The notes beneath the pieces were generated by a model. It was not told the origin of the DNA, made no database searches, and was given only the letters and a program-made list of their open reading frames with translations. From Pseudomonadales bacterium (GTDB lineage Bacteria > Pseudomonadota > Gammaproteobacteria > Pseudomonadales > Azotimanducaceae), in NCBI GenBank assembly GCA_022825925.1, contig JAJDVW010000142.1, forward strand, positions 1-64,000: DNA of 64,000 nucleotides, given 5' to 3'. The position numbers were made by a program, and so were the translations under genes. Shown piece after piece: positions 54,552 to 63,000 of the stretch; the stretch's first letter is position 1; each line of letters starts with the position of its first letter.

Positions 54552-54670
54552 GCGACGGGTTCCCCCTCGCGCTGCTCTTTCCGTGCGAGGGGGAACCCGT
54601 CGCGCTCCCCGGCTGAGGGCTCTTGTCTTGCGAGGGGTTTCCCCTCGCGCTCCCCGGCTGAGGGCTCTTG
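54552..54670. repeat. Hairpin-rich repeat block between paralogous genes
   Basis: A perfect 19-bp inverted repeat (54552-54570 and 54585-54603) encloses a 14-base loop. A smaller palindrome GCGAGGGG-TTT-CCCCTCGC follows at 54630-54648. A 25-bp direct repeat occurs at 54601-54625 and 54646-54670. Together they form a REP-like structured block in the 281-base gap between the two ferritin-like genes, which may attenuate transcription or stabilise the upstream part of the mRNA. Confidence 0.75.
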
Positions 54671-54752
54671 GCCACGTCGTAGTTACCCGTGTTGCAATGT
54701 GGGAAAAGGCCCGCCGCGGGGCGGGCGTGCGTTTTGGCGTTCTGCGCGTTGG

Positions 54753-55823
54753 CTAGGCGGCAATCTCGGCCAGGATCTCCGGCACCTGCGAGCGGCCGTT
54801 CTCGAACCGGTCGCCGAAGCCCGCGCTCTTGACCCGCTTGATGTACTCCCGAAGCTGGCGGCGGCGGATCGCGACGAGCTTGTTGCGCCCTTCGTCGAAG
54901 TGCTTCTTGCCGCCGCCGAGCAGGATGGCCATGGACTCGGACGTGGCCGGGAACTGTCCCGCCGGGTTCTGCGAACCGGCCAGGATGCCGCGCTCCGCCT
55001 CGTCGAGGTAGCAGTGGATCTCCTCGTGGCGTTCCGGCGCGGTTTCCGCCATGTAGCGCATGTGCATGACGCCGAACGCGACGTGGCGCGCCTCGTCCTG
55101 GGCGCAGAGGCGGTAGATCGCCTTCTCGGCGTCGTTGTAGGCCATGAGTTCGCCCATCCGGAAGATGGTCAGCACGGCGCCTTCGCCCGAGATGTGCAGC
55201 CGCGAGGACATTTCCGTGAAGTCCCGCGACAGGTCGATGCTGCCGACGACGCCGGACGTGCCGCCGGTCGCCTTCATCAGGCCGCCGCCGTTGGCCAGCG
55301 CACGCTTGCGGAAGACATCCATGTGGCGCGACTCGTCCATCACCTGGCAGAGCAGGACGTTGCGGGCCTCGAAGAAGTCCGGCGTCGTCTGCGCTATCCA
55401 GCGCGCCGGCACGTCCCCGGCCACGAACTCGACCTCGGTCAGGAACGTGTCCATGGTGCACTGCGCCTGCTCGATGTCGTCCGGCAGCGGCTCGATCGTG
55501 TGCCAGGGGATGTCCGTCGCGGAACTCCACTGCCGCTGGAGCGCTTCCTCGTAAAGGAACGATGCGTTGTCGAGCCAGATCTCGCTCTTCGTACGCACGG
55601 CGTAGTTCCCGATGCGGTACGAACCCGCCCGTTCGGCCGCGCCCCGCGGTCGACCCGTCTGGTTGTCGCTCTCGGCCGGCGCGTCGCCGTACTCGCCGAT
55701 CTGGATGTCGGCCAGGGTCAGGCCGTACTTGCTCTGCTCGGCCTGCGTGTCCCACTGGCCGCGCTGGTCCATCCAGCCGAGGTCGAGGTCGGACCCGGTG
55801 TCGAGTTGCACCGCTTCGCTCAT
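54753..55823 (-). CDS. Ferritin-like diiron protein with full ligand set (candidate oxygenase)
   Basis: The 356-residue protein has the two E-x-x-H motifs of R2-type diiron proteins: E164-S-R-H167 and E244-A-R-H247. E132 (or E130) and E214 sit 32 and 30 residues before them, the spacing seen in R2-like four-helix bundles. All six ligands are thus available. It does not look like ribonucleotide reductase R2, bacterioferritin or known hydrocarbon monooxygenases. The ATG at 55823 has GGAG eight bases upstream. First gene of the cluster; divergent from HIT and rubredoxin genes, whose rubredoxin could feed it electrons. Confidence 0.88.
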   Translation of the reverse strand: MSEAVQLDTGSDLDLGWMDQRGQWDTQAEQSKYGLTLADIQIGEYGDAPAESDNQTGRPRGAAERAGSYRIGNYAVRTKSEIWLDNASFLYEEALQRQWSSATDIPWHTIEPLPDDIEQAQCTMDTFLTEVEFVAGDVPARWIAQTTPDFFEARNVLLCQVMDESRHMDVFRKRALANGGGLMKATGGTSGVVGSIDLSRDFTEMSSRLHISGEGAVLTIFRMGELMAYNDAEKAIYRLCAQDEARHVAFGVMHMRYMAETAPERHEEIHCYLDEAERGILAGSQNPAGQFPATSESMAILLGGGKKHFDEGRNKLVAIRRRQLREYIKRVKSAGFGDRFENGRSQVPEILAEIAA

Positions 55824-55980
55824 GTTTCGCTCTCCAAGGACAAAGGCGCCATCCAAGTTCCACGGGGCTCGCGCGAGGTCGAGACAGACCCGTCAAGGCG
55901 GGTACTATACCCGCCGGTTCAGGATTCTCAACAGGCCGGCGCGCCGCCCCGCCGGCATCCTTCGGAGAGCGCGCCGAGCG

Positions 55981-56391
55981 ATGGGTTTCGAGATGCACCC
56001 CCGACTGACCACGGACTGCGCAACGCTGTGCGACCTGCCCCTCTCGACGGCCCTGCTTGCCCGCGACCCGCGCTTCCACTGGGTGATCCTGGTGCCCCGC
56101 ATCGCCGGCCTGCGCGACCTGCACGACGTGCCTCCGGAGCACCGCGCCGCCCTCTTCGACGAGATCGAGACCGTCTCCGGAGCCCTGGGGCGCATCGTCG
56201 ACGCGGACAAGATCAACGTCGCGGCCCTCGGGAACCAGGTGTCCCAGTTGCACGTACACGTCATCGCGCGCCGCCGGGACGACCCGACGTGGCCGGACCC
56301 GGTCTGGAGCGCACCCGCGGCCGATGCGGCCCTGGCGGGGGCCGAGCTTGCCGCGAGGGCCCAACGAATCAAGGAGGAGATCTCCACATGA
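55981..56391 (+). CDS. HIT-family nucleotide hydrolase
   Basis: HIT proteins cleave or transfer nucleotidyl groups. The 136-residue protein has the variant histidine triad QLHVHVIAR and the upstream NVAALGNQV, typical of the galT-like/HIT hydrolase group (often annotated near rubredoxin or oxidoreductases in proteobacteria). ATG at 55981 with GGAGAG nearby. Its stop overlaps the rubredoxin start (ATGA), so both are translated together. The divergent promoter region to the ferritin-like operon is about 157 nt. Confidence 0.9.
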   Translation: MGFEMHPRLTTDCATLCDLPLSTALLARDPRFHWVILVPRIAGLRDLHDVPPEHRAALFDEIETVSGALGRIVDADKINVAALGNQVSQLHVHVIARRRDDPTWPDPVWSAPAADAALAGAELAARAQRIKEEIST

Positions 56392-56555
56392 AGAAATGGC
56401 AATGCATGACCTGCGGCTTCATCTACGACGAGGCGGCTGGCCATGCCGACGACGGCATCGCTCCCGGCACGGCCTGGGACGACGTGCCCGAGGACTGGCT
56501 GTGCCCCGAGTGCGGCACGCCGAAGAGCGACTTCGAGATGGTCGAGATCGGCTGA
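56388..56555 (+). CDS. rubA: Rubredoxin
   Basis: Rubredoxin carries one electron on an Fe(Cys)4 centre. The 55-residue protein has both knuckles, CMTCG and CPECG, and the conserved IYDEAAG and [14 protein letters not shown] segments. A strong AAGGAGGAGA lies just upstream (56371-56380), within the end of the HIT gene. Rubredoxins serve alkane hydroxylases and other diiron or flavin enzymes. Here it is encoded divergently from the diiron/Rieske cluster, making it a candidate donor to that system. Confidence 0.96.
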   Translation: MKKWQCMTCGFIYDEAAGHADDGIAPGTAWDDVPEDWLCPECGTPKSDFEMVEIG

Positions 56556-56572
56556 GGCGGGCGCGGGTGTCC

Positions 56573-57622
56573 ATGCGCGACGAGATCGAACGCATCCTCG
56601 CGATGCAGGAACGCGGGGAGCTGACCCGCGGGGAGGCCGCGGCGCGCATCGAGGCCCTGGCCCGGGAAGCGTCCCCCGGCCGCGAGCGGACCCGTCCGTC
56701 GTTCGAAGACCTCGAACGCTCCGTCCGCAACATGGGGGGCAACCTCGGGCGCGAGTTCGGCAACGTGCTGGCGCGGGCGTCGAAGGGCATCGGCGAGGCG
56801 CTGCGACCCGAGTCCTGGGTGAACGACACGAACGCGGCGACGCTCTCGAAGGCCGAGCCGCCGGACGGGGAGGACTTCCGCTGCGAGGGCAACACCCTCA
56901 ACCTCGCCCGGGTCACCCGCATGCGGCTGTCCGAGTCCACCTTCGCCGACAACGAGTTGCATGCCGCCGGCATCGAACGACTCGGCTGCGGCCGGTCGGT
57001 GTTCGCGCGCAACGCGCTGCGCGCCTCGTCCTTCGATCGCTTCGAGCTCGAGGACGGCACGGTCACGGACAACCAGTGCAACGCCACGCGTCTCGCCGTC
57101 TGGCGCCTGTCCTCCGCCAGCCTCGAGCGATGCCGCCTGAACGCGACGCAGGCCACGGACGTCGCGCTCTCCGGCAGCGCGATCCGCGACGCCCGCTGGA
57201 ATGCGGTGCAGTTGAACGGGCTGGCGCTGGACGAGACCAGCACGCTGGACCGCCTGGGACTCAACGGAGTCGCCGGACGGGACTGGACGTTGCACGACAC
57301 GACGCTGTCGGACGTGCGGGTCGGCGGGCTGCGCATCCTGGGGCTCACCTGCCGGCACGCGCGCCTCGCGCACTGCGCGCTGCGGCACGGCGAATGGATC
57401 CGCGGCATCGACCCCAGGGAGCTCTTCGCCCTGCGCAACGTGCGGATGGAGCGCGCCGTCCTCGAACACTGCGAGTTCGTGGACTGCCGCCTCGACGACA
57501 CGACGTTCGAGAACGTGGAGGCGTCGGGCCTCGTGTTCCGTGAAGTCGACTTCAGCGGCATGACGCTGACATCGTCCGCGGAACTCGCGGAACTCGCCAG
57601 CACAGGCCGCGGATCCGACTGA
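56573..57622 (+). CDS. Degenerate pentapeptide-repeat-like beta-helix protein with SHOCT-like N terminus
   Basis: Residues 1-35 (DEIERILAMQERGELTRGEAAARIEAL) resemble the short helical domain that opens many envelope-stress and regulatory proteins (SHOCT/YvlB-like). After a linker come about 220 residues of roughly 20-residue and 5-residue spaced units with alternating small and hydrophobic residues (LNLARVTRMRLSEST, AVLEHCEFVDCRLDDTTFEN, GLVFREVDFSGMTL), suggesting a right-handed beta-helix of pentapeptide-repeat type. Function unknown; partner-binding is likely. It lies 17 nt after rubredoxin and may be co-transcribed. Confidence 0.75.
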   Translation: MRDEIERILAMQERGELTRGEAAARIEALAREASPGRERTRPSFEDLERSVRNMGGNLGREFGNVLARASKGIGEALRPESWVNDTNAATLSKAEPPDGEDFRCEGNTLNLARVTRMRLSESTFADNELHAAGIERLGCGRSVFARNALRASSFDRFELEDGTVTDNQCNATRLAVWRLSSASLERCRLNATQATDVALSGSAIRDARWNAVQLNGLALDETSTLDRLGLNGVAGRDWTLHDTTLSDVRVGGLRILGLTCRHARLAHCALRHGEWIRGIDPRELFALRNVRMERAVLEHCEFVDCRLDDTTFENVEASGLVFREVDFSGMTLTSSAELAELASTGRGSD

Positions 57623-57623
57623 C

Positions 57624-57640
57624 GGGCCGGAATCCGGCTC
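57624..57640. terminator. Weak hairpin between convergent genes
   Basis: A 7-bp stem with one G-U pair and an AAT loop (GGGCCGG/CCGGCTC) sits exactly between the stop of the beta-helix gene and the stop of the DUF3108 gene, overlapping the latter. No T-run follows on either strand. Confidence 0.35.
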
Positions 57641-58364
57641 AGGGAGGGGCAGCGGCTTCCCCTGCCGGCGCCAGCACCGCCGCCGGGACCGGCGCGTCCT
57701 CCCAGTCCTCGAACAGCGGCCCGGCCCCGGCCCGCACGAGTTCCAGCCCGCGCGCGATGCGCTCCTCGATCACGATCCGGAGCGGCACGCGCCGGTCGCC
57801 GCGCACGGCGAGCTCGATGCGGCCCTTCGAGCGTTCGCCGTCGTCATCGACGATGCCGTACTCGCAGCGCTCCACGCCGTCGTCCCCGACGGCGTGCGCC
57901 GTGCGCGTCATCGTGTAGTAGTGCCGGCCGTTGTTGAGCACCTGCTCCGCCACGCACCGCGCGTTCACCCACAGGGCGGACATCAGGTCCACGCCGGCGG
58001 GCGCCGGCCGCTCGGGGCGCAGCTTGCCGTCCTTCAGTTGCCGGAGTACGCCGTCCGCGACCCGGATCGTGCGGTCCTTGCGCCGGTCCTTCTCGTGCAG
58101 CACCAGCGTCTCCGGAACGACGCCGCCCTCCCCGATGTGGCCCGTGACGACGAAACGCGCGTTCCACGGCGCGAGGACGTCCCACATGCCGTGCGTGCGC
58201 ATCACCCCCCGCACGCGATAGCGCTCGCCGTCGGACTCGACCCGCACGTAGGCGGAGCCCGCCGCGGTCCCGCCGATGACGCCGCGATATTCAAGGTCGA
58301 AGGCCTGCGCCGGCGGCACCGCCGCGAGCGCAAGCGGCAGGAGGAGATGGAGCCGTCGGGCCAT
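57639..58364 (-). CDS. DUF3108 periplasmic protein
   Basis: The 241-residue protein has a clear signal peptide (LHLLLPLALAAVPPAQA, cleavage near 21) and then the DUF3108 pattern: FDLEYRGVIGGTAAGSAYV, a beta-rich core with VMRTHGMWDVLAPW, and DLMSALWVNARC. The family has a lipocalin-like beta-barrel and no settled function. The last 30 residues are Ala/Pro-rich. It is the third gene in a leftward group behind a methyltransferase-like protein and a GST, after a 10-nt gap. Confidence 0.85.
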   Translation of the reverse strand: MARRLHLLLPLALAAVPPAQAFDLEYRGVIGGTAAGSAYVRVESDGERYRVRGVMRTHGMWDVLAPWNARFVVTGHIGEGGVVPETLVLHEKDRRKDRTIRVADGVLRQLKDGKLRPERPAPAGVDLMSALWVNARCVAEQVLNNGRHYYTMTRTAHAVGDDGVERCEYGIVDDDGERSKGRIELAVRGDRRVPLRIVIEERIARGLELVRAGAGPLFEDWEDAPVPAAVLAPAGEAAAPP

Positions 58365-58374
58365 GGCGCCCGGG

Positions 58375-59001
58375 TCACTCCGGGATGGGGATGTCGTTCA
58401 CCTTCATGGGCACGTCGTAGCCCCGCTGGACTGCGGGGCGCCGTGCGATCTCGATGTACCAGCGCTTGAGGTTCGGAAAGTCCGCCCAGTCGATGCCCTG
58501 CCACTCGTACCGGGAGATCCAGGGCCAGGTCGCCATGTCGGCGATCGAGTACTCGTCGGCGAGATACGCCCGGTCCGCGAGCCGGCGGTCGAGCACCCCG
58601 TAAAGGCGCTTCGCCTCGGCGGCGTAGCGCTCCTCCGCGTAGGGGGCCTTGCCGACGTTGAAGCGCAGGAAGTGGTGCGCCTGTCCGAGCATCGGCCCGA
58701 CGCCGCCCATCTGCAGCATGAGCCACTCCAGGGTGGTCCAGCGGTCGGAGCCCCCGAACCGCCCGGTCTTGTCGACCAGGTAGAGCAGGATGGCGCCCGA
58801 CTCCATCATCGACCGGCCCGTCTCGCGATCGACGATGGCGGGGATCTTGTTGTTCGGACTGATCGCCAGGAACGACGGCTCGAACTGCTCGTCCTTGCCG
58901 ATGTGGACCGGGTGGACCTCGTAGTCGAGCCCGAACTCCTCGAGCGCGATGGAGATCTTGCGTCCGTTCGGCGTCGGAAACGTATGGAGGTCGATGGTCA
59001 T
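58375..59001 (-). CDS. Glutathione S-transferase (nu-class-like)
   Basis: The 208-residue protein has an N-terminal thioredoxin fold with TPNGRKISIALEEFGLDYE (Thr/Asn of the active site as in YfcG/YghU-type enzymes), the glutathione-binding cis-Pro in NNKIPAIVD and ESGAILLYL, and an all-helical C-terminal domain with YSIADMATWPW. Such enzymes often act as disulfide-bond reductases on glutathione. The ATG at 59001 overlaps the stop of the methyltransferase-like gene (ATGA). Confidence 0.93.
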   Translation of the reverse strand: MTIDLHTFPTPNGRKISIALEEFGLDYEVHPVHIGKDEQFEPSFLAISPNNKIPAIVDRETGRSMMESGAILLYLVDKTGRFGGSDRWTTLEWLMLQMGGVGPMLGQAHHFLRFNVGKAPYAEERYAAEAKRLYGVLDRRLADRAYLADEYSIADMATWPWISRYEWQGIDWADFPNLKRWYIEIARRPAVQRGYDVPMKVNDIPIPE

Positions 59002-59798
59002 GACGGGTCTCCGGCGGGAGCGTTGTCCGCGGACGCCGGCGGCGGCAGCTCCGGCGGTTTCGTCAGCTTGTAGAGCACGCGGTCCGTCTGCCCGCGGATC
59101 GTCGGGTCGAAGACCATCGTCGTCCTGTCGTCCGCCGGGTTGCGCAGCAGGGCCGACGCCTCGACGATGAAGCCCGACGCCTCGAGGATCGGCGCCGCCG
59201 CGACGACGTCCAGGCGGTGCAGCTCGACGTTGTCCTTGTCGCGATCCCCGTAGTGGTCGACGATGCCGAGCACGCCGCCCGGCCTCAGGAGCGCCTTGAC
59301 GACCTGCAGGAACGCCGCCGCCGCGTCGTCGCCCCCGGAGCCCTCCTCCAGGCCGTTGTGCACGTCGTGGAAGTTGAGCGCGGTGAACGCCGCATCCAGC
59401 GAACCCCATTCGATGCCCAGTTCCGCCAGGTCGCGGTCGACCCGTTCGACGTTGCCCAGCCGGTCATCCGCCAGCCGTGCCGTCATGGCGTTGTCGTACA
59501 TCCCGTCCGCAAACTGCAGGAACAGCGGGGGGTTCTGCGCGTAGACCTTGCCCGTGGGTCCCACGGCCAGCGAGAGCACCTCCGTGTAGTAGCCGCCGGA
59601 TGCCATCAGGTCCATGACCGTCATCCCCGGGCCGATGCCGAGGTACGCGACGACCTCCGCCGGCTTGCGGCCCGCGTCGCGGGCCCGGTCCTCTTCCGCA
59701 CGGTCTCCAGAGGCGAGTGCGGCGGCCAGGTCGGCGTTGACGTGCGCGCCCACGGCGAGCCCTGCGAGCGCCGCCGCCCATGCGATCTTCCGGCGCAT
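58998..59798 (-). CDS. Exported SAM-methyltransferase-like protein
   Basis: From the ATG at 59798 the 266-residue protein has a signal peptide (KIAWAAALAGLAVGAHVNA) followed by a class I methyltransferase fold: LGIGPGMTVMDLMASGGYYTEVLS (motif I region), FTALNFHDVHNG, and RPGGVLGIVDHYGD (motif IV/post-IV). SAM is not expected in the periplasm, so either the peptide is uncleaved or the domain has another job; this class (COG4798-type) is known from many proteobacteria but not characterised. It starts divergently from dapD. Confidence 0.85.
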   Translation of the reverse strand: MRRKIAWAAALAGLAVGAHVNADLAAALASGDRAEEDRARDAGRKPAEVVAYLGIGPGMTVMDLMASGGYYTEVLSLAVGPTGKVYAQNPPLFLQFADGMYDNAMTARLADDRLGNVERVDRDLAELGIEWGSLDAAFTALNFHDVHNGLEEGSGGDDAAAAFLQVVKALLRPGGVLGIVDHYGDRDKDNVELHRLDVVAAAPILEASGFIVEASALLRNPADDRTTMVFDPTIRGQTDRVLYKLTKPPELPPPASADNAPAGDPS

Positions 59799-59999
59799 CC
59801 AGCGTCTCCTTCGGCCGGCAGAAGAGCCGCAACCGTTGCACAATGCGAGGCGAAGTCAAGGCTTTTTCTCCGGGAGAGGATGTGCGTGGACCTGCGAAAG
59901 ACAGTGGTCGTCAGGGAGACCCTTCGCTCCCCGTACATTTGAACAAGCCGACCGCGGTCGCTACGCTCCCCCGCTTTCGTTCCATCGTCGGAGGATTCC

Positions 60000-61016
60000 A
60001 TGAGCGGCCTGTTCGCGTTCGGCATGGGCATCGCGAGCCACAACGCGGCCGGGGACGTGCTGGACACCTGGTTCCCCGCTCCGTTGCGCGGCGCGAACCG
60101 GGCGACGGCGGCCGCCGCCCGGGCCGTGGGCAGCGATGCCGCGGCGACGCCGGAAGCCGCGGAGCGCGTGGCCGCGGCGCTGGGCGAGGACGGCCAGGCG
60201 GATGCCGCCGACGCATACCGGATGCTGGCCGGACTCGGGAAGCCGCTCGTCGCCGTCGCGCTTGAAACGGACGAACCGGTCGTCTCGACCCCCGAGGCCT
60301 ACCTGAAGCTCCACCTGCTGTCGCATCGGCTGGCGTTGCCGAACACGCTCAATCTCGACCGCATCTTCGAGCACCTGCCGACGGTCGCGTGGACCAGCGA
60401 CGGGCCGGTCGATCCGCGGGACCTCTCCGCGCGGGTCGCGGCGGCGCGCAGCCGCGGCCAGACCCTGACCGTGCACGCCGTCGACAAGTTTCCCCGGATG
60501 ACCGACTACGTCGCCCCGCCCGGCGTGCGCATCGCCGACGCGAGCCGCGTCCGGCTCGGCGCCTACCTCGGCGAGGGAACGACCGTCATGCACGAGGGCT
60601 TCCTCAACTTCAACGCCGCGGCCATCGGGCCGAACATGGTGGAGGGGCGCGTTTCCCAGGGGGTCACCCTCGGCGCCCACACCGACCTCGGCGGCAGTGC
60701 GAGCACGATGGGCACGCTCTCCGGCGGCGGCCAGATCGTGATCACGATCGGCGAGCACTGCCTGGTCGGCGCCAACGCCGGCTGCGGGATCCCCCTCGGC
60801 GACCGGTGCACCATCGAAGCCGGGCTCTACATCACCGCGGGCACGATCGTGGACGTCATCGACGAGTCCGGGACGGCCGTGCGCGCGGTCAAGGCGCGCG
60901 AACTGGCCGGGCAGAACGACATGCTCTTCATCCGCCACAGCCAGACCGGCGCCGTCCAGTGCCGGACCAACCGCGCGGCCATCGAGCTGAACGCCAAGCT
61001 GCATGCGCACAACTGA
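60000..61016 (+). CDS. dapD: Tetrahydrodipicolinate N-succinyltransferase (DapD)
   Basis: DapD succinylates tetrahydrodipicolinate in lysine and peptidoglycan precursor synthesis. The 338-residue protein belongs to the longer pseudomonad/actinobacterial type. Its C-terminal left-handed beta-helix contains hexapeptide repeats (VRLGAYLGEGTTVMHEG, IGPNMVEGRVSQGVTLG, IGEHCLVGANAGCGIPLG), and the N-terminal 120 residues form the helical domain. GGAGG six bases ahead supports ATG at 60000. Its partner dapE follows after 16 nt. Confidence 0.96.
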   Translation: MSGLFAFGMGIASHNAAGDVLDTWFPAPLRGANRATAAAARAVGSDAAATPEAAERVAAALGEDGQADAADAYRMLAGLGKPLVAVALETDEPVVSTPEAYLKLHLLSHRLALPNTLNLDRIFEHLPTVAWTSDGPVDPRDLSARVAAARSRGQTLTVHAVDKFPRMTDYVAPPGVRIADASRVRLGAYLGEGTTVMHEGFLNFNAAAIGPNMVEGRVSQGVTLGAHTDLGGSASTMGTLSGGGQIVITIGEHCLVGANAGCGIPLGDRCTIEAGLYITAGTIVDVIDESGTAVRAVKARELAGQNDMLFIRHSQTGAVQCRTNRAAIELNAKLHAHN

Positions 61017-61032
61017 CCCGCGGGCCGCCTGA

Positions 61033-62196
61033 GTGGCCGACCCTTCCGCCGCGGCGCGCGAGGGAGCAGAAGCCCTCGCCCTGACCCGGGAACTCATCCG
61101 CCGCGCCTCCGTGACGCCGGACGACGCCGGCTGCCAGGAGTTGATGATCCGGCACCTGACGCCCCTCGGCTTCGAGGTGGAGCGGCTGCCCTTCGGCGCC
61201 GTGACGAACTTCTGGGCACGGCGGGGGACGGACGGTCCGCTCCTCGTCTTCGCCGGACACACGGACGTCGTACCGGCCGGTCCGCTCGAGGCCTGGACCT
61301 CGCCGCCGTTCGAGCCCCACCTCAGGAGCGGCCTCCTGTACGGGCGGGGCGCCGCCGACATGAAGTCGAGCCTCGCGGCCATGCTGGTCGCGACGCGCCG
61401 GTTCGTGACGGATCATCCCGACCATCGGGGATCGATCGCCTTCCTCGTGACCAGCGACGAGGAGGCCGACGCCGTGAACGGGACGGTGAAGGTCGTCGAG
61501 CACCTTCGGGAGCGGGGCACGACCATCGACTGGTGCGTCGTCGGCGAGCCCTCCTCCAGCGAGCGCCTCGGCGACGTCATACGCGTCGGCCGCCGCGGGT
61601 CCCTCAACGGACGCCTCACGGTGCACGGCGTGCAGGGCCACGTCGCGTACCCGGATGCCGCGTCGAACGCCATCCACTCGGTGCTCGGAGCGCTCGACCG
61701 CCTGGCGCGCCGCACCTGGGACGCCGGCAACGCGTCCTTCCCGCCCACCGGCTTCCAGGTCTCGAACATCGCCGCCGGCACCGGCGCGGCGAACGTCATC
61801 CCCGGTACGTTGACGGCGCTGTTCAACTTCCGCTTCAACACCGAGCAGACGGCGGACGCCCTGCGCGCGGAGGTCGAACGGACGCTGCGCGAAGGCGGCG
61901 TGCGGTTCGAGATCGCCTGGCATCTCTCGGGCGCGCCCTTCCTCACGCATCCCGGGTCCCTCACCCGGGCCGTGAGCGACGCGATCCGGGACGAGGTCGG
62001 CCGCGAACCGGAGCACTCGACCGGCGGCGGCACCTCGGACGGACGCTTCATCGCCCCCACCGGAGCGGAGGTCGTGGAACTCGGCCCCATCAACGCGTCG
62101 ATCCACAAGGTCGACGAGCACGTCGCCGTCGGCGACATCGACGTCCTGGCGGACATGTACCAGCGCGTGCTGGAGAACCTCCTGGTGCGGGCCTGA
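61033..62196 (+). CDS. dapE: Succinyl-diaminopimelate desuccinylase (DapE)
   Basis: DapE removes succinate to give LL-diaminopimelate using two zinc ions. The 387-residue M20-family protein shows [10 protein letters not shown] (His-x-Asp), [24 protein letters not shown] (Glu general base then Glu ligand), the dimerisation domain with [13 protein letters not shown], and the last ligand in the [14 protein letters not shown] region. GTG at 61033 is used; no better start exists. Complete and adjacent to dapD. Confidence 0.96.
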   Translation: MADPSAAAREGAEALALTRELIRRASVTPDDAGCQELMIRHLTPLGFEVERLPFGAVTNFWARRGTDGPLLVFAGHTDVVPAGPLEAWTSPPFEPHLRSGLLYGRGAADMKSSLAAMLVATRRFVTDHPDHRGSIAFLVTSDEEADAVNGTVKVVEHLRERGTTIDWCVVGEPSSSERLGDVIRVGRRGSLNGRLTVHGVQGHVAYPDAASNAIHSVLGALDRLARRTWDAGNASFPPTGFQVSNIAAGTGAANVIPGTLTALFNFRFNTEQTADALRAEVERTLREGGVRFEIAWHLSGAPFLTHPGSLTRAVSDAIRDEVGREPEHSTGGGTSDGRFIAPTGAEVVELGPINASIHKVDEHVAVGDIDVLADMYQRVLENLLVRA

Positions 62197-62203
62197 AGGG
62201 AGC

Positions 62204-62935
62204 GTGCGCGCCAGGCACGTCATCGCGATCGGCGGCGCGGCTTTTTTGGCCGGCGCGGTCTACCTGGCGCCGGCGGGACTCGTGCGCGTCGCCATCGGCG
62301 ACGCGGGGCCGGCGCGCCTGTCGAGCATCGAGGGCCGGCTCTGGGACGGCCGGGCGAGCCTGCTGTTCGACGGGTGGCCGGCCGGCCGGCTGGCCTGGTC
62401 CCTCGACGCGGCCGGCCTGCTCGACGGGCGGCTCCGCTTCGACTGGCGCATCCAGGACCCCGGCTACGACCTCGACGGCCAGGGCGATGTCGGTTTCGGG
62501 GGCACGGCCTTCGATGCGACGGGCCGCATCGGCCCCACGCTCATCGAAACCACGCTCGCACCGTACGACATCGCGGTCGGCGGCGCGCTCGAGATCTCCG
62601 GTTTCGTGGTCAGGGCTTCTCACGACCTCGTTCCCGAGACGATCGAGGGCAACCTCCACTGGGCGGGCGGCCCCGTGGGATACCGTCTCGCCGGCCGCGA
62701 CTTCCGCACGGACCTGCCTCCCCTCGACGGGAGGATCGGCACCGTCGGGGGCGAGCCGGTCCTCACGGTCCACGCCGCCGGCGAGGATGTCCCCCTCTTC
62801 CGCGTCCGGCTGGACCCGCAGGGCTGGGCGCACGTCGGCATCACGCAGCGTTTCACCGAACTGGTCGGCATGCCCTGGCCGGGCGGCGGACCCGCCGAGG
62901 CGGTGGTGATCGAGGTGGCCGAGAAGATCCTGTAG
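62204..62935 (+). CDS. gspN: Type II secretion system protein N (GspN)
   Basis: GspN is an inner-membrane, periplasm-facing accessory of type II secretion. The 243-residue protein has an N-terminal membrane anchor (VIAIGGAAFLAGAVYLAPAGLV), then a beta-rich domain with RLSSIEGRLWDGRASLLFDGWPAG, the typical T2SN opening, and a C-terminal LDPQGWAHVGITQRF. GTG at 62204 lies 7 nt after the dapE stop. It leads directly to gspC, so the secretion operon is read through from dapDE or starts inside it. Confidence 0.88.
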   Translation: MRARHVIAIGGAAFLAGAVYLAPAGLVRVAIGDAGPARLSSIEGRLWDGRASLLFDGWPAGRLAWSLDAAGLLDGRLRFDWRIQDPGYDLDGQGDVGFGGTAFDATGRIGPTLIETTLAPYDIAVGGALEISGFVVRASHDLVPETIEGNLHWAGGPVGYRLAGRDFRTDLPPLDGRIGTVGGEPVLTVHAAGEDVPLFRVRLDPQGWAHVGITQRFTELVGMPWPGGGPAEAVVIEVAEKIL

Positions 62936-63000
62936 CGCCCGCCGCTTCGGTCCCGGCCGAAGTCCCCGTCGGCTACAATGGGCTTCCAAGCGACCCGGGG

